Below the pieces are notes generated by a model that was not told the origin of the DNA, made no database searches, and saw only the letters and a list, made by a program, of their open reading frames with translations. From the NCBI GenBank assembly GCA_945859605.1, contig OX243815.1, positions 35,147,785-35,211,784 of the forward strand: a stretch of DNA of 64,000 nucleotides, written 5' to 3'. Both the position numbers and the translations under genes were made by a program. The DNA is from Lumbricus rubellus. Lineage: Eukaryota; Annelida; Clitellata; Crassiclitellata; Lumbricidae. Within the stretch, counting starts at the first letter, position 1. The number at the start of each line of letters is the position of its first letter. Positions 21,378-31,400 of the stretch are shown here, in pieces.

Positions 21378-22313
21378 TGGACAATTACCCCCGACAATTA
21401 CCCCCTGGACAATTACCCCTCAGGACAACTACCCCCGGACAACTACCCCCCCGTGCCAATTACCCCCCGGACAACTACCCCCCGTACCAATTACCCCCTG
21501 GACAATTACCCCCCCCCCTCGTGCCACAGTGTGAGCTTGTTCTCTCACGCGTTAATCTCTTTACCAGTCTCTTTGTAGCCTATTTGCCAGACGTTCAGCG
21601 CTGCCTAAGCCTATATCCTAAATTAAATTAACTTTACTGTACTTCACTCTACTTATTGTACACACTTATACACACTCGATCCTGACTACTACCATTATTT
21701 CTCAGCTATCTGCGTACATCCCTCCTTCTATCATTCCATGCCTCTTTTGTGCCTCTTTTTGTCTTTCTCTAAGAATTAAATTCTAGCAAATGGTGTCATT
21801 TCGTTTGAGTGCGAAAATAGGCAGAACTCTATCGATAACATTAAATGTTTTATTAGGCAGGTATTTAACATATTAAAGTTTTCTTTTAACTGAATGTCCT
21901 GTCACCTTCCAGGCTTCCCGGTTCTATGGCAATTACCCCCTGGAGAATTAACCTTTTTCACACGTTAGCTTAGAACGGTTTTTAGATTTGATTTTAATTA
22001 GTATTTTTCTTGAACGTTTAACAATAACTTGATCTTCGTGGAGTTGCTCTTAACCTTGCTTTTTAAGCTAACTAAAGTCATAACTCTATCAGTAACATTT
22101 AAATATTTAATTAGGCAGGCGTTTAACATGACATAGACCTAGTTACTGGCACGGGTGGGGGGTAATTGTCCGGGGGGTAATTGGTACGTGGGGGTAGTTG
22201 GCCGGGGGTAATTGTCCTGGGGGTAGTTGTCCGGGGGGTAATTGTCCTGGGGGTAATTGTCCAGGGGGTAATTGTCCAGGGGTAATTGTCCAGGGGTAAC
22301 TGTCCTGTCACCC
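21378..22313. mobile_element. Element with inverted subterminal arrays of GGACAATTACCCC
   Basis: At 21380-21520 about ten imperfect units of GGACAATTACCCC (13-15 bp) stand in plus orientation. At 22150-22305 about ten units stand in reverse complement. The interior is AT-rich and has a local direct repeat (AACTCTATCGATAACATT at 21825 and AACTCTATCAGTAACATTT at 22083). The architecture resembles TIR elements with subterminal repeats, but exact ends and duplication are not certain; CTATTC near 21338 and 22311 is a weak candidate. No transposase is seen. Confidence 0.6.
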
Positions 22314-22394
22314 TATTCTTTAATGAAATGACTGTAAACACACTGCACTGTACATGTACAAATTATATTATGCAACAGTCTTAATTTACATCAA

Positions 22395-22764
22395 TCTTAA
22401 CTACACTTTTGTTCTGTTTGAAATATTTTGATGGAATCCGGCCATCATGATTGTGTAGATAAAGCCTGTAAAATTTTATTTCAATATTCTTGCGTTTGAC
22501 CAAGATATTGGCCAGAATAATTGGATTGGTTTTTTTGTTACTTTTTGTTGCGTCGCGTTTTTGAATTGTCAAAAAACGGTGGGTGGCCTCACTAAAAGTG
22601 GTATAACTTTTGTTCTGTTTGAAATATTTTTTTGAAATTTGACCATTGTACGTAAATATGAATCGCCTTTAAGACAGACTGTAAAGTTTTAGTTAAAAAT
22701 TTGTATGTTTGGCCAAAACATGGGCTGAAAACCGTAGGGAGTTACTTTTTTATGGCCCACCCTG
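22395..22764. mobile_element. Partial copy of the 27196-28273 mariner-type element
   Basis: The right end GGCCCACCCTG next to TA (22765-22766), preceded by AAAACCGTAGGGAGTTAC, matches the right half of 27196-28273. The left terminus is missing. Two head-to-tail copies of a TTTGAAATATTTT...GACCA block are visible. Confidence 0.65.
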
Positions 22765-22766
22765 TA

Positions 22767-23300
22767 TATCTCAGATGATCTGCTTGAACACATAAGTCAC
22801 TGACTGCTCAGGACAAGACTTCTATCGATAAAAAATAATGAAAAACACTAAGATTGTCTTCCACAAAACATATTCAACTGTTATTTAATCTGCAGATGGG
22901 AAACTTTAATTTCACCATTAAAAGTTATAACATGGCCAATTATAAGCAATGCCATATATAGGCCTATACACAGCATTCAAAATTTAACAGCAGCTTTAAC
23001 ACAATTGTTCTGTTGGAAATATGCAAATATTTCAATTCAGCTTTAGTATCAAATGCACTACTGCTGATTCTGTAATATCTATACTAACAAATTTGTTGAT
23101 TTCTTGGTAAGTAATTTAACATTCAACAATTATTGTGATAGCATGTCAAAACTGCATGCACATAATCAACAGATCACTATAAGAATAGTCAAGATGTCTT
23201 GATTCATAACAAGTCACCTCATTGCATAAGTGCAGAGGCATACATTTCTTGTAGAATAGCTATTGACACGACCTCAAGGAGCTTCTGTTATTTGTCCCAT
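22767..23300. other. No gene seen
   Basis: AT-rich sequence with one TAGGCCTA octamer. Nothing assignable. Confidence 0.4.
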
Positions 23301-23301
23301 T

Positions 23302-23760
23302 ATGTAACAGTCACAGACGATTTCATGGTAATGATGAAGCATTTCTGATCAAAACTCAGACTGTCTTTGGTAAAAAGTTCAGAAAACTCTGGTCCATCAA
23401 TTGGCCAAAAAAGACGACTACCTGACTTTGCAGTGATACCGTTGAGCTTCATCAACTGAAGAAATCATGTGTGCTCTTCACTTCTCAGCCATCAAGCTTA
23501 CATCAATTACAGATGTGTTTAATTGAATAACAGTTCATTGGTTGTTCAGTTGGCAAGCAGCAGACAAGAACACAGATGATCTATCCGGTTTAGCTACAGT
23601 GTATTGGTTTTCAGCTTCTGCTGTACAACAAAAACAAAGTTTCTTGCAACTGATTTGCTACAGATTTTACACATTGAAACAATTGTAAAATTAGTCAGCC
23701 TTCCAGGATCAAGACGCAATAGGTCATCAAGCACTGCTTCTGTTAGCTGTTCAAAAATAA
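23302..23760 (-). other. Two unassigned minus-strand coding-like segments
   Basis: Minus strand, after a TTTTTGAACAG acceptor-like site near 23758, an ATG-less frame reads LTEAVLDDLLRLDPGRLTNF and continues to a stop near 23607. After TTTCTTCAG near 23460 a second frame reads LMKLNGITAKSGSRLFWPID and stays open for about 50 codons to 23305. Both look protein-like in composition. A hAT-style terminus lies 300 bp upstream at 24060-24085, so a transposase remnant is possible; a host exon pair is the alternative. No family recognised. Confidence 0.3.
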
Positions 23761-24039
23761 TTGAATTAGCACTTCAATTTATTAGTTAGAATAAGAATAA
23801 ATCAAGGTAATTTATTATAATCTCAATGCCGTTTTTAACATAGGTACATTTGGTGCGGTGTGGAATTTATCATTTTAGAATCACTAGAAACTAACAAGCA
23901 TTCAGTGTGAACATTTTCATTCATTATAAATTCTTAAATTTAAAATAGATACGCTATTTTTACTTTAATATAGGCCTATTTTAGTTTTGAAGATATTGAC
24001 ATCTGACGATTGCATGGTGTGTCACCAAATTTGATTGCA

Positions 24040-24086
24040 AGTCTAGGTGTGTCGCGCACGGGAAAAGGTTGAGAACCTCTGCTCTA
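24040..24086 (-). mobile_element. Single hAT-like terminus
   Basis: Minus strand reading gives CAGAGGTTCTCAACCTTTTC followed by a CGCGACACACC block. This resembles the ends of animal hAT elements such as the Charlie/Tip100 type. No matching left end or 8-bp duplication was located. Confidence 0.4.
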
Positions 24087-24087
24087 G

Positions 24088-24622
24088 TCCATTCCTTCAT
24101 TACTTCCGGTCTTGACTATTGCTCGTCACTCTACTCTGGCCTCCCATCCAATCGAATAATGTGCTTAAACCCAGTCGTATGATCTGCAGCACGTTTAATT
24201 GGACAAATCCCTAAATTTGTTCATATATCCAGCTATATACTGGAGACGTTACACTGGCTTCTTACTCGGCAGTGCATTTAATTTAGGATCACTGCTCTAG
24301 TTAGGCAATGCCAGCTTGGAATTGCCCCCGACTACTTGTGAGAGCTTTGTTGTCCCAAGGCCACCATCCCTCCATTCTGCACAGAAAAATTGCTCTTGGT
24401 CCCATTCGCACGAACTGCAATGGTGCAGAATAGAGCCTTTTCTGTGATCGTCCCAGTTGTCTGGAATGGGTTCCCACAGGAGCTACGTCTATTTTATGGG
24501 ATTATTACTCAAACATTTTTTTTATTAAACTCAAAACTGTCCTTTTTTGCCGTGCTAGAGTTGAGAGCACTTCTGAGTAGCCCCCCTTGAAGAGCGCTAT
24601 ATAAATTCTTGAATGAATGAAT
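24088..24622 (+). pseudogene. L2/CR1-like LINE 3' end
   Basis: The plus strand reads as a decayed RT C-terminus: SGLDYCSSLYSGLPSN, SAARLIGQIPKF, LETLHWLLTRQCI, then a stop, then RTAMVQNRAFSVIVPVVWNG (frame 24390-24590). It closes with GAGCACTTCTGAGTAG, a GCGCTATATAAATTC block and (GAAT)n. Several stops and frameshifts; not functional. The same family is interrupted by the MULE-like element at 60 kb. Confidence 0.75.
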
Positions 24623-24734
24623 CATGAACACTGTTCAATACACTACCCTTCTGGCGGCTGACTATCTGTGCCTCAGATTCAAATCTCGGTGTGACCTTGC
24701 ACGCGTTACAAGTTTATTTAATAATAATAATAAC

Positions 24735-24890
24735 TATCTGCTGCCTCCTATTAAGAATGTTACCTACTCCCTCCGCCCTCGATCACATAATCGAGAGATT
24801 CCATATGCTGATACATTAACTAGGAAAGGCTTTATTACACGTATGATATATAAATTATTATCGCTTTTTATTCTGCTATTTACTTGAGGC
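24735..24890 (+). pseudogene. LINE RT C-terminal fragment
   Basis: The frame reads YLLPPIKNVTYSLRPRSHN, then EIPYADTLTRKGFITRMIY, before a stop at 24885. This is the terminal LRPRSHN..P.A.T..+.FI.RM pattern of a non-LTR RT, preceded by an AAT run. Related fragments are at 18265 and 60300 (both minus). Confidence 0.6.
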
Positions 24891-25054
24891 AACTCTGAAA
24901 ATGACTGCATTTTTTCACTCACTATTGATTATATTATTCAGTTATGTATACATACGCTATCCACGTTTTTTTTCATGACTGATCGATGTTCCTGCAGTGC
25001 ATTTGCAGGCGCCTCATTAGAATATATACTTACTTTACTTATTTACTTACTTTG

Positions 25055-25147
25055 GCAAACCATTCTCTTTGATTATGGTTTGGTGTCAGGTCGGGAGCGC
25101 CTCTGAGAAGTTCTCTTGAAGTGGCGCTATATAAATGTACGATTACA
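25055..25147 (+). repeat. LINE/SINE 3' tail module
   Basis: GGTTTGGTGTCAGGTCGGGAG, then CGCCTCTGAGAAG, then CTTGAAGTGGCGCTATATAAAT. This is the 3' module shared by the L2/CR1-like LINEs and the SINEs. A near copy is at 35190-35285. Confidence 0.7.
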
Positions 25148-26189
25148 ATTGGAAGCGAACTTGGTTAACTACTTGTTACCATGACTGTTCATGAATGATG
25201 ACAATAATTGTGTACAAAGCCACTCGAGATAGGCCAGTGCTGTCCAGCCTGCCTGCAGTAATTCGAATAAGTTAAGTATCCAAACTTTCATACTTGTCTA
25301 AATTACCAGGTACAAAAGGTCATTTCTACCTCAGGCAAATACCCTACTTTTCGGACTACACATCGCTCCTTTATTTAGGTCGCTGTGACGTCATAATGGA
25401 TTTTTTTGGGTAAAGTCCATACATAGGTCGCTTCGTTAAACATGTCGCACTCACATGTGGATTCCAGGGTGGTATGCGATGCTAACTACGGCCGTAACCC
25501 CATGGGATTTATTAGCAAACACTTAATGGAATTTTTTTAATTTTATATATTTAACTTTGTGCGCTGAAATAAAATGAAAGAACTTCAACATTTGTTGTCA
25601 ATTGTGGTTTTATGATAGTGTTTTCGTGACTTGTTTCCGTGATTCTATGTTGAAATGGTAAATACTTGGTTCCATACATAAAACATTCGTTGGATTAAAT
25701 TATTAAACAGGCATGTTGACTAAACAACAGATCAGTTTAGACTGTAATTATTAGTGAAAGTTAGAATTATGTACCAAGTTACACTTTAAATAAGATCCAA
25801 TATGTCCTGCATGAATATTAATATGAATGAAGGACTGAATTAAAATGCCAACGCGTTCGAAACATAGACTGGACCACGGTCTAGATTTATACAGGGTAAT
25901 TGAGACGGTCATGAATAGTCGTGGAATCCTAGGCGCTATCACTTCAAGTATACAATTACCCAGGCTCTACAAGACTGCAGACCTATTCATTATTCATAAA
26001 GGGACAAGCTGTTGGCAAGCTTAGGTTTCTTTCACAATGACATGTCATTGGGAGAGAAGAAATTGATCATAGCAGTTCTAGTGGACAAATAAGGTTCTGA
26101 GATCCACAAACGTATACAACAACTCTTCTCCCAACCATTCGCAAAAAGGCTAGATCGACATCATTTCGTGATAAATTCAACCCATGACC

Positions 26190-26462
26190 TGTTTTGCATC
26201 TTGAATTAAACTACCAGATGCACTTCTGGAACACGATCCAGTTAAGCGGTCGGAGAAAGCATGAAGACTGCATGAAGAGCTCGACAAGCTGGAGATCCAT
26301 AAAGGTTATCAGTGATCTAGCTGAGCGAGGTGTCACCCTTATTCATGCATTTCAATGCCTCAAGTACAAGGAATGAACAACAAAAACAATTTATATCAGA
26401 AGTTCTAGAAGAACATCGCAATTCGTTCTCAGCACAAACAAAAGAGAGTGCCGCAGAGTCTT
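26190..26462 (+). pseudogene. Fragment of an uncharacterised transposon-associated protein
   Basis: Frame 26194-26376 contains VISDLAERGVTLIHAF. After a frameshift near 26345 the neighbouring frame gives RNEQQKQFISEVLEEHRNSF. The combination DLAERGV...EEQKQF...V.EEHR is, as I remember it, a recurrent C-terminal signature of uncharacterised, probably mobile-element-linked proteins in invertebrates. Function is unknown to me. It sits inside the TA-flanked element 25342-27157. Confidence 0.45.
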
Positions 26463-26646
26463 CAAGATCACATTGACATTGATTAAATACCTAAGCAGCA
26501 ATAATAATAATAATTGCAATCTTGATCACCAAACAGTGTAATCATTGGTAATCATGTATGCAATAATATAGTCACATTGTATTGAATTCTGATTTGAGGA
26601 TGCATGGTTTATTATGCTTGCAATTCAAGTTTTCGCTTCTTTGGTA

Positions 26647-26793
26647 CAGGGTGAAACTTTGATGGTGTTGTGCAAGTCCTAAATATTAATATTTTCTCTC
26701 ACAACTTTTTGTGTGATGTTTCTGGATGGAATGGCACCAAATGGAAACTTGGAGAACAGTAGATTCCAACTTTCATTTATAACGACCACCCTA
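26647..26793. repeat. Dispersed repeat, partner of 6220-6358
   Basis: Begins CAGGGTGAAAC after TA and ends CGACCACCC before TA. It matches 6220-6358 in inverse orientation over about 140 bases. Probably a tiny mariner-type element nested in 25342-27157. Confidence 0.5.
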
Positions 26794-27195
26794 CTATATA
26801 CGCCTAATTAGAGGTTACCAGCTCAGCCCTGTTTACCAATATTGATACGCTGTTTTGGACCACTGTCTAGATTTATACAGGGTAATTGAGACAGTCATGA
26901 CTAGTGTGGGTAGGACCTGCAGGGTTCTATTGCTTTAAACAAACAATTACCTTGGCTCTACAAGACTCTGCCCAGTGAAACTATGATGTTTTCATGTTCA
27001 ATAAATGTGATATAATATTGCTTCTTTGTCCGATTATATTTGCGAAAATACCGGCTCGAAATGTTTTGAAATTTCAACACATACGTCGCACCTTTATACA
27101 GGTTGCACTCGCCGATGCCCATGTAAAAAACCGCGACTTATAATCCGAAAAACACGGTAAGTGATGATAACATAATAATAATCAAAATACTAATA

Positions 27196-28273
27196 CAGGG
27201 TGGGTCATAAAAAAGTAACCCCCTACGGTTTTTGCCCATATCTTGGCCAGAAGTAAGAATTTCGAAATGAAATGTTACAGGCTTAAAGACAATTCATATT
27301 TACACATGATGGCCAGATTTCATCAACATATTTCAAGCAGAACAAAAGTTTTATAACTTTTAGTGAGGCCACCCGCGGTTTTTTGACGATTCAAAAACGC
27401 GACGCAACAAAAAACCAGTTTAATTATTCTGGCCAATATCTTGGTCAGAAGTACGAATATCGAAATGAAATTTTGCAGGCTTAAAGAAACTTCATATCTA
27501 CACAGGATGGCCAGATTTCAAGGGTAACGCAACAACAAATAGCATGAACACAATTTTATCAAGTTTCATCTCAAATATTTGTTATCAAATAGCCTTGATA
27601 TTGCCAGATGATCATTATTATTATTTTTAAAAAAGAAACAGGGTACCAGCGTAGCTGTACATCACTGAGAAGTCACTTAGCAAGATGACAATCAAATTGG
27701 TAAATAAGGAATCTGTCAGACTAATCGACAGGTCCATGAAGAACTTTGCAAAAAGACTCCAAAAATTTTTTTTTGGGCACTGGTGGTGGGCACATTGAAC
27801 ACAAGTTGTGAAGCACTACCAAGTTCATTTGACAACAGTTATTTGAGATGAGACTTAATAAAATCGTGTTTTTTAATTTTTTTACGTTTGGTTTTTGAAT
27901 TGTCAAAAAATGGTGGATGGCCTCACTAAAAGTGGTATAACGTGTGTTATGTTTGAAATATCTTGATGAAATCTGGCCATCATGTGTAAATATGAATTGT
28001 CTTTAAGCCTGCAAAATTTCATTTCGAAATTCCTAATTCTGGCCATGAAACCTAATTTTTTTTGCATTTCGTTTTTGAATCGTCAAAAAACGGTGGGTGG
28101 CTTCACTAAAAGTGATATAACTTTTGTTCTGTTTAAAATATTTTGTTGAAATTTGACCATTGTACGTAAATATGAATTGCCTTTAAGACTGCAAAGTTTC
28201 GTTTAAAAATTCCTATGTTTGGCCAAGATATGGGCTAAAAACCGTAGGGGTTACTTTTTTATGGCCCACCCTG
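27196..28273. mobile_element. Mariner-type element with long subterminal inverted repeats (1078 bp)
   Basis: Left end CAGGGTGGGTCATAAAAAAG and right end CTTTTTTATGGCCCACCCTG, each bordered by TA (27194-27195 and 28274-28275). Inward on both sides are repeated blocks with GGCCTCACTAAAAGT and TTTTTGACGATTC, so inverted similarity extends several hundred bases. No DDE motifs are visible. Related partial copy at 22395-22764. The element ends 60 bp from exon 7 of the DAPP1-like gene. Confidence 0.75.
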
Positions 28274-28333
28274 TACAATAATAATAAAAATTGTAACTTC
28301 TGTGAAAGGCAGATTTGTTTTTGGAACACTTAC

Positions 28334-28421
28334 AAGCTTCCATTGTATCATTTCAACCCATTCTTTGGCTTCAATATCTGTTGTGCCACACAAGTAAAAA
28401 GTTCTCCAAGGAAATACCAAT
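28334..28421 (-). CDS. DAPP1: DAPP1-like exon 7: PH domain C-terminal strand and helix
   Basis: Acceptor CCTTTTAG, donor GTAAGT. Reads LVFPWRTFYLCGTTDIEAKE then WVEMIQWKL. The E-W of KEWVEMIQWKL is the invariant tryptophan helix of PH domains. It is separated from exon 6 by a 7.6-kb intron full of repeats, and a mariner-type element begins 60 bp beyond its donor. Confidence 0.93.
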
Positions 28422-31400
28422 CTAAAAGGAAAATCATCACAGAAACAGAATGCTTGAATACATCAATGACAGCTATTTATAACTTACCGATAGTTATTAT
28501 ATTTAAAGGTTAATCATTTTTTATAAATTGTTGAGCATGAGCCTTATGAACATCTAATTTACTCAATTTTTGTAAAGCTTTCGAAATGGCTAGACAAAAT
28601 ACCCTTGCTGTGCAGCTTGCCTCACTTACAATTTCAGACTATGCTGTGCAGTGTGCAGCTTGCTTCACTTCCAATTCTAGATTTTGTTTTGAATAGGGTA
28701 GTTGCATTACTATATTGTTGAGCGCATTGTACCAAGTTCTGTGGAATTATCTCTTCTTACAAAATTATCGGAAAGCGGCTGACGCGTGCTGAAGGCATCG
28801 CTGGACGGCCATAAGTCAAAAAAATTATCAATGCCAGTTTTGCACATGGACTTGGCCCGTCTAACTTTCATATTACAATTGCTGGTCTTAAAGCTCTCCA
28901 TATGTGCAACCGACTATGCTGATGACTGTTATTTGGTGGTGCCTGAATCAGGCATTCCAACTAATGAATCTGAACTTACTGATGTTGATTATTGAACAGT
29001 GGTCTATAAACTGTAACCTATGTTTAAATACTAGTAAGTCTTGTGAAATGATCATATCACGTTTCCATTTCAAATCAAATGTCACAATTCCAAAATTTTC
29101 GGGCAATGAATGGGTTTCACATCTTAAGATCCTTGGTGTAACATTCTCTGAAAGAATCGGGTTCTCTTTGCATATCAATAACATATGCTGGAGAGCAAAG
29201 CAGTCCCTTTTTGAATCGCATGTCTTGGTAGATCATGGCTTACTGGTATTCGTCTATAGTACTGATACTCTATACGACATATTTTGCTCTACCATTGTTG
29301 TGCGAATTGTGTACTCCTCTCCTGCTTGGTGGGAATTTCCTAAATTGAGCAATCAAGAACGGCTTACTTCTGTGATACGAAAACTTATAAAGCTTGGCTT
29401 GTTGTTCTCCAACTCCCATACTTTTGAAAAGGCCGGTGTGCGTCAAAGTCGACTGCGCTCCATTTGCCACTATTTTGGCTAACCCTGGGCATTCTTCCAT
29501 GATTTACTCCCTTCAGTTCACGAATTACAATACTATATGAGTCCAAGTTCACTCAACCTGAAAATTCCGCGTTCTGATATGACTGCTTAACACTTATTAA
29601 CATCATTTGCTTTACATTACTTTTCATGTTCATAACTATACTGTGTTAATTATTACTTCTATGTATTAAATTGCATTATTTCTTGATGTCACACTGTGCA
29701 TTTGCAAATGAAGTAATACAGGCTATTCTTACTTACTTTATTCGATGATACCATTATTAAATGCTGAACACTTGCTGAAAAGCTAGAAAAGCATGTGGGG
29801 AATGGGCAGGGCTGAAAGTGAGCCGGGTCGGTCCGGGTCTGAGACCCGGCATCGATGTTCGAGACCTGATGTTGCCGGGTCTCAGCCGGGTCGCAAAACA
29901 GGCCGCCAGGTGCCAAAAGTAGGTAAAAATGGTAGGATTTTCGGTAATTTTGGGCAAATGACTACAGAAAAAAACGTTGGCAGAAATATTTATAGGCCAA
30001 AGGCGTGCTCGTCCGCCAAAGTGAGACCCGGCAACGTTTCCAAACCACTTTCAGCCCTGGGAATGGGTAGAGACATGTAATCCCAAACTGAAACAAAAGG
30101 ACCAGAGAGATGTTGATTAGGCAAGGAGGGGCAGGCAGGCAGGACAAAGGATGGTGCCATCATACTATTGGTTTTGCTCAACGTGGTTCGCATCTTGACT
30201 GTGGCGCACCATCTGTTTGCCAGCTTAGCAAGATAAATCAAGTTCCAATCCATTATAAGTAGGATGACCTGGCTGCGATATCTACCACAAAACAGACCAA
30301 CATATCATCAACCACAGGTGGATACAGGTTCTTTCACAGATGTTTCAAAATTCTGGAAGCATGGTTTGCAGAAGTTGTTAACACCAAGAAATCTACTACC
30401 TCTGATTATACCTATGGTCTCAAGACAAGGTTTTGACTTCTATTGAAAAAAAAACCCAGAGGAAAACATTCATTTGAAGAATGCTGTGCTCATACTGCCT
30501 TTGCATTTGTTTTACAATGTATGTACACTGGTTTAATATAGAATATACTTACTTACCACTATAACTGCTCACCAGTCACCATATTATTAAATCAAAGTTT
30601 AACGACATCTTATGATGCCGTCAACGTCATACTATACCACCATCAAAGTGGAACTACGCAATGACTTACTTAGTGGATGCCGAAACCAGTAAATTAGCAT
30701 GTAATTTACTCCTTATGAGTTGTAAGACTCATGAAAGAACATTTTGAGAGTGAGGTCGACTATCCTACTTTCAACCTCTTCAGAACATACTTACACAATA
30801 CAATACAACTGAAATTTGATAATGCCCTCCTTACAAAGCTCAAGAGCACACATTAACCCTCGGGCTACCAAGGGGGAGGGGGGAGTTTCCCAAATCAAAC
30901 ATCTTTCGTTTGGAATAAAATTTTGACGTTTTAGCTGTCCTGCACTTTGCCAAAATGTCTGCATATAAATTCTGCATGCTTTTCCTGGAAAAGCTGTCGT
31001 TGGTGACCTTGTTGCTCAGACCAGGCTTCTTAAGCTTCAGCTGCATAAAAGCTTTGCTGTGGTCGGTCTATCTTCCTGGAATACTTTATCTCACAGTTGT
31101 TTAAAACATCTTATTCATTTCTATTCTTTCTCAAAAACGTCGTTTTTTATTTATTTTTTTTCGTGTTGGTTTTTTCCGTTTTTGTTTTTCAAGTAACTTT
31201 ATTTATTCATTTACTGTCTGTTATAATTTTCCTTAATTTCATTTTTGTCTAATATTCCTTACGTCTACACGGTATTCTTAAGGGTTCAGCTATCCTAACT
31301 ATGCCATTATTTAATTGTTTAATATCATCATTTTATAAATACATGTAGTAGGTTCTAACAAAAAGGGATATTTATAATCAGGGTCGGTGTTGCATAACAG

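Larger units (their letters stand above)
25342..27157. mobile_element. TA-flanked TIR element, 1.8 kb
   Basis: Left end CCCTACTTTTCGGACTA and right end TAATCCGAAAAACACGG form an imperfect inverted repeat, bordered by TA at 25340-25341 and 27158-27159. This suggests a Tc1/mariner-like element. Inside are two direct copies (25862-25980 and 26855-26975) of a segment containing GGTCTAGATTTATACAGGG, the small repeat 26647-26793, and a coding fragment at 26270-26460. Transposase motifs are not visible. Confidence 0.55.

Noticed and set aside
26101..26190. Missing last DAPP1-like exon
   Set aside because: An arginine-serine-phenylalanine-rich reading (RSTSFRDKF) is on the plus strand, opposite to the gene, and lies inside a transposon-like element.
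25860..26975. LTR retrotransposon with 120-bp repeats
   Set aside because: The direct repeats are short, lack TG...CA ends, and no gag-pol or primer-binding site lies between them.
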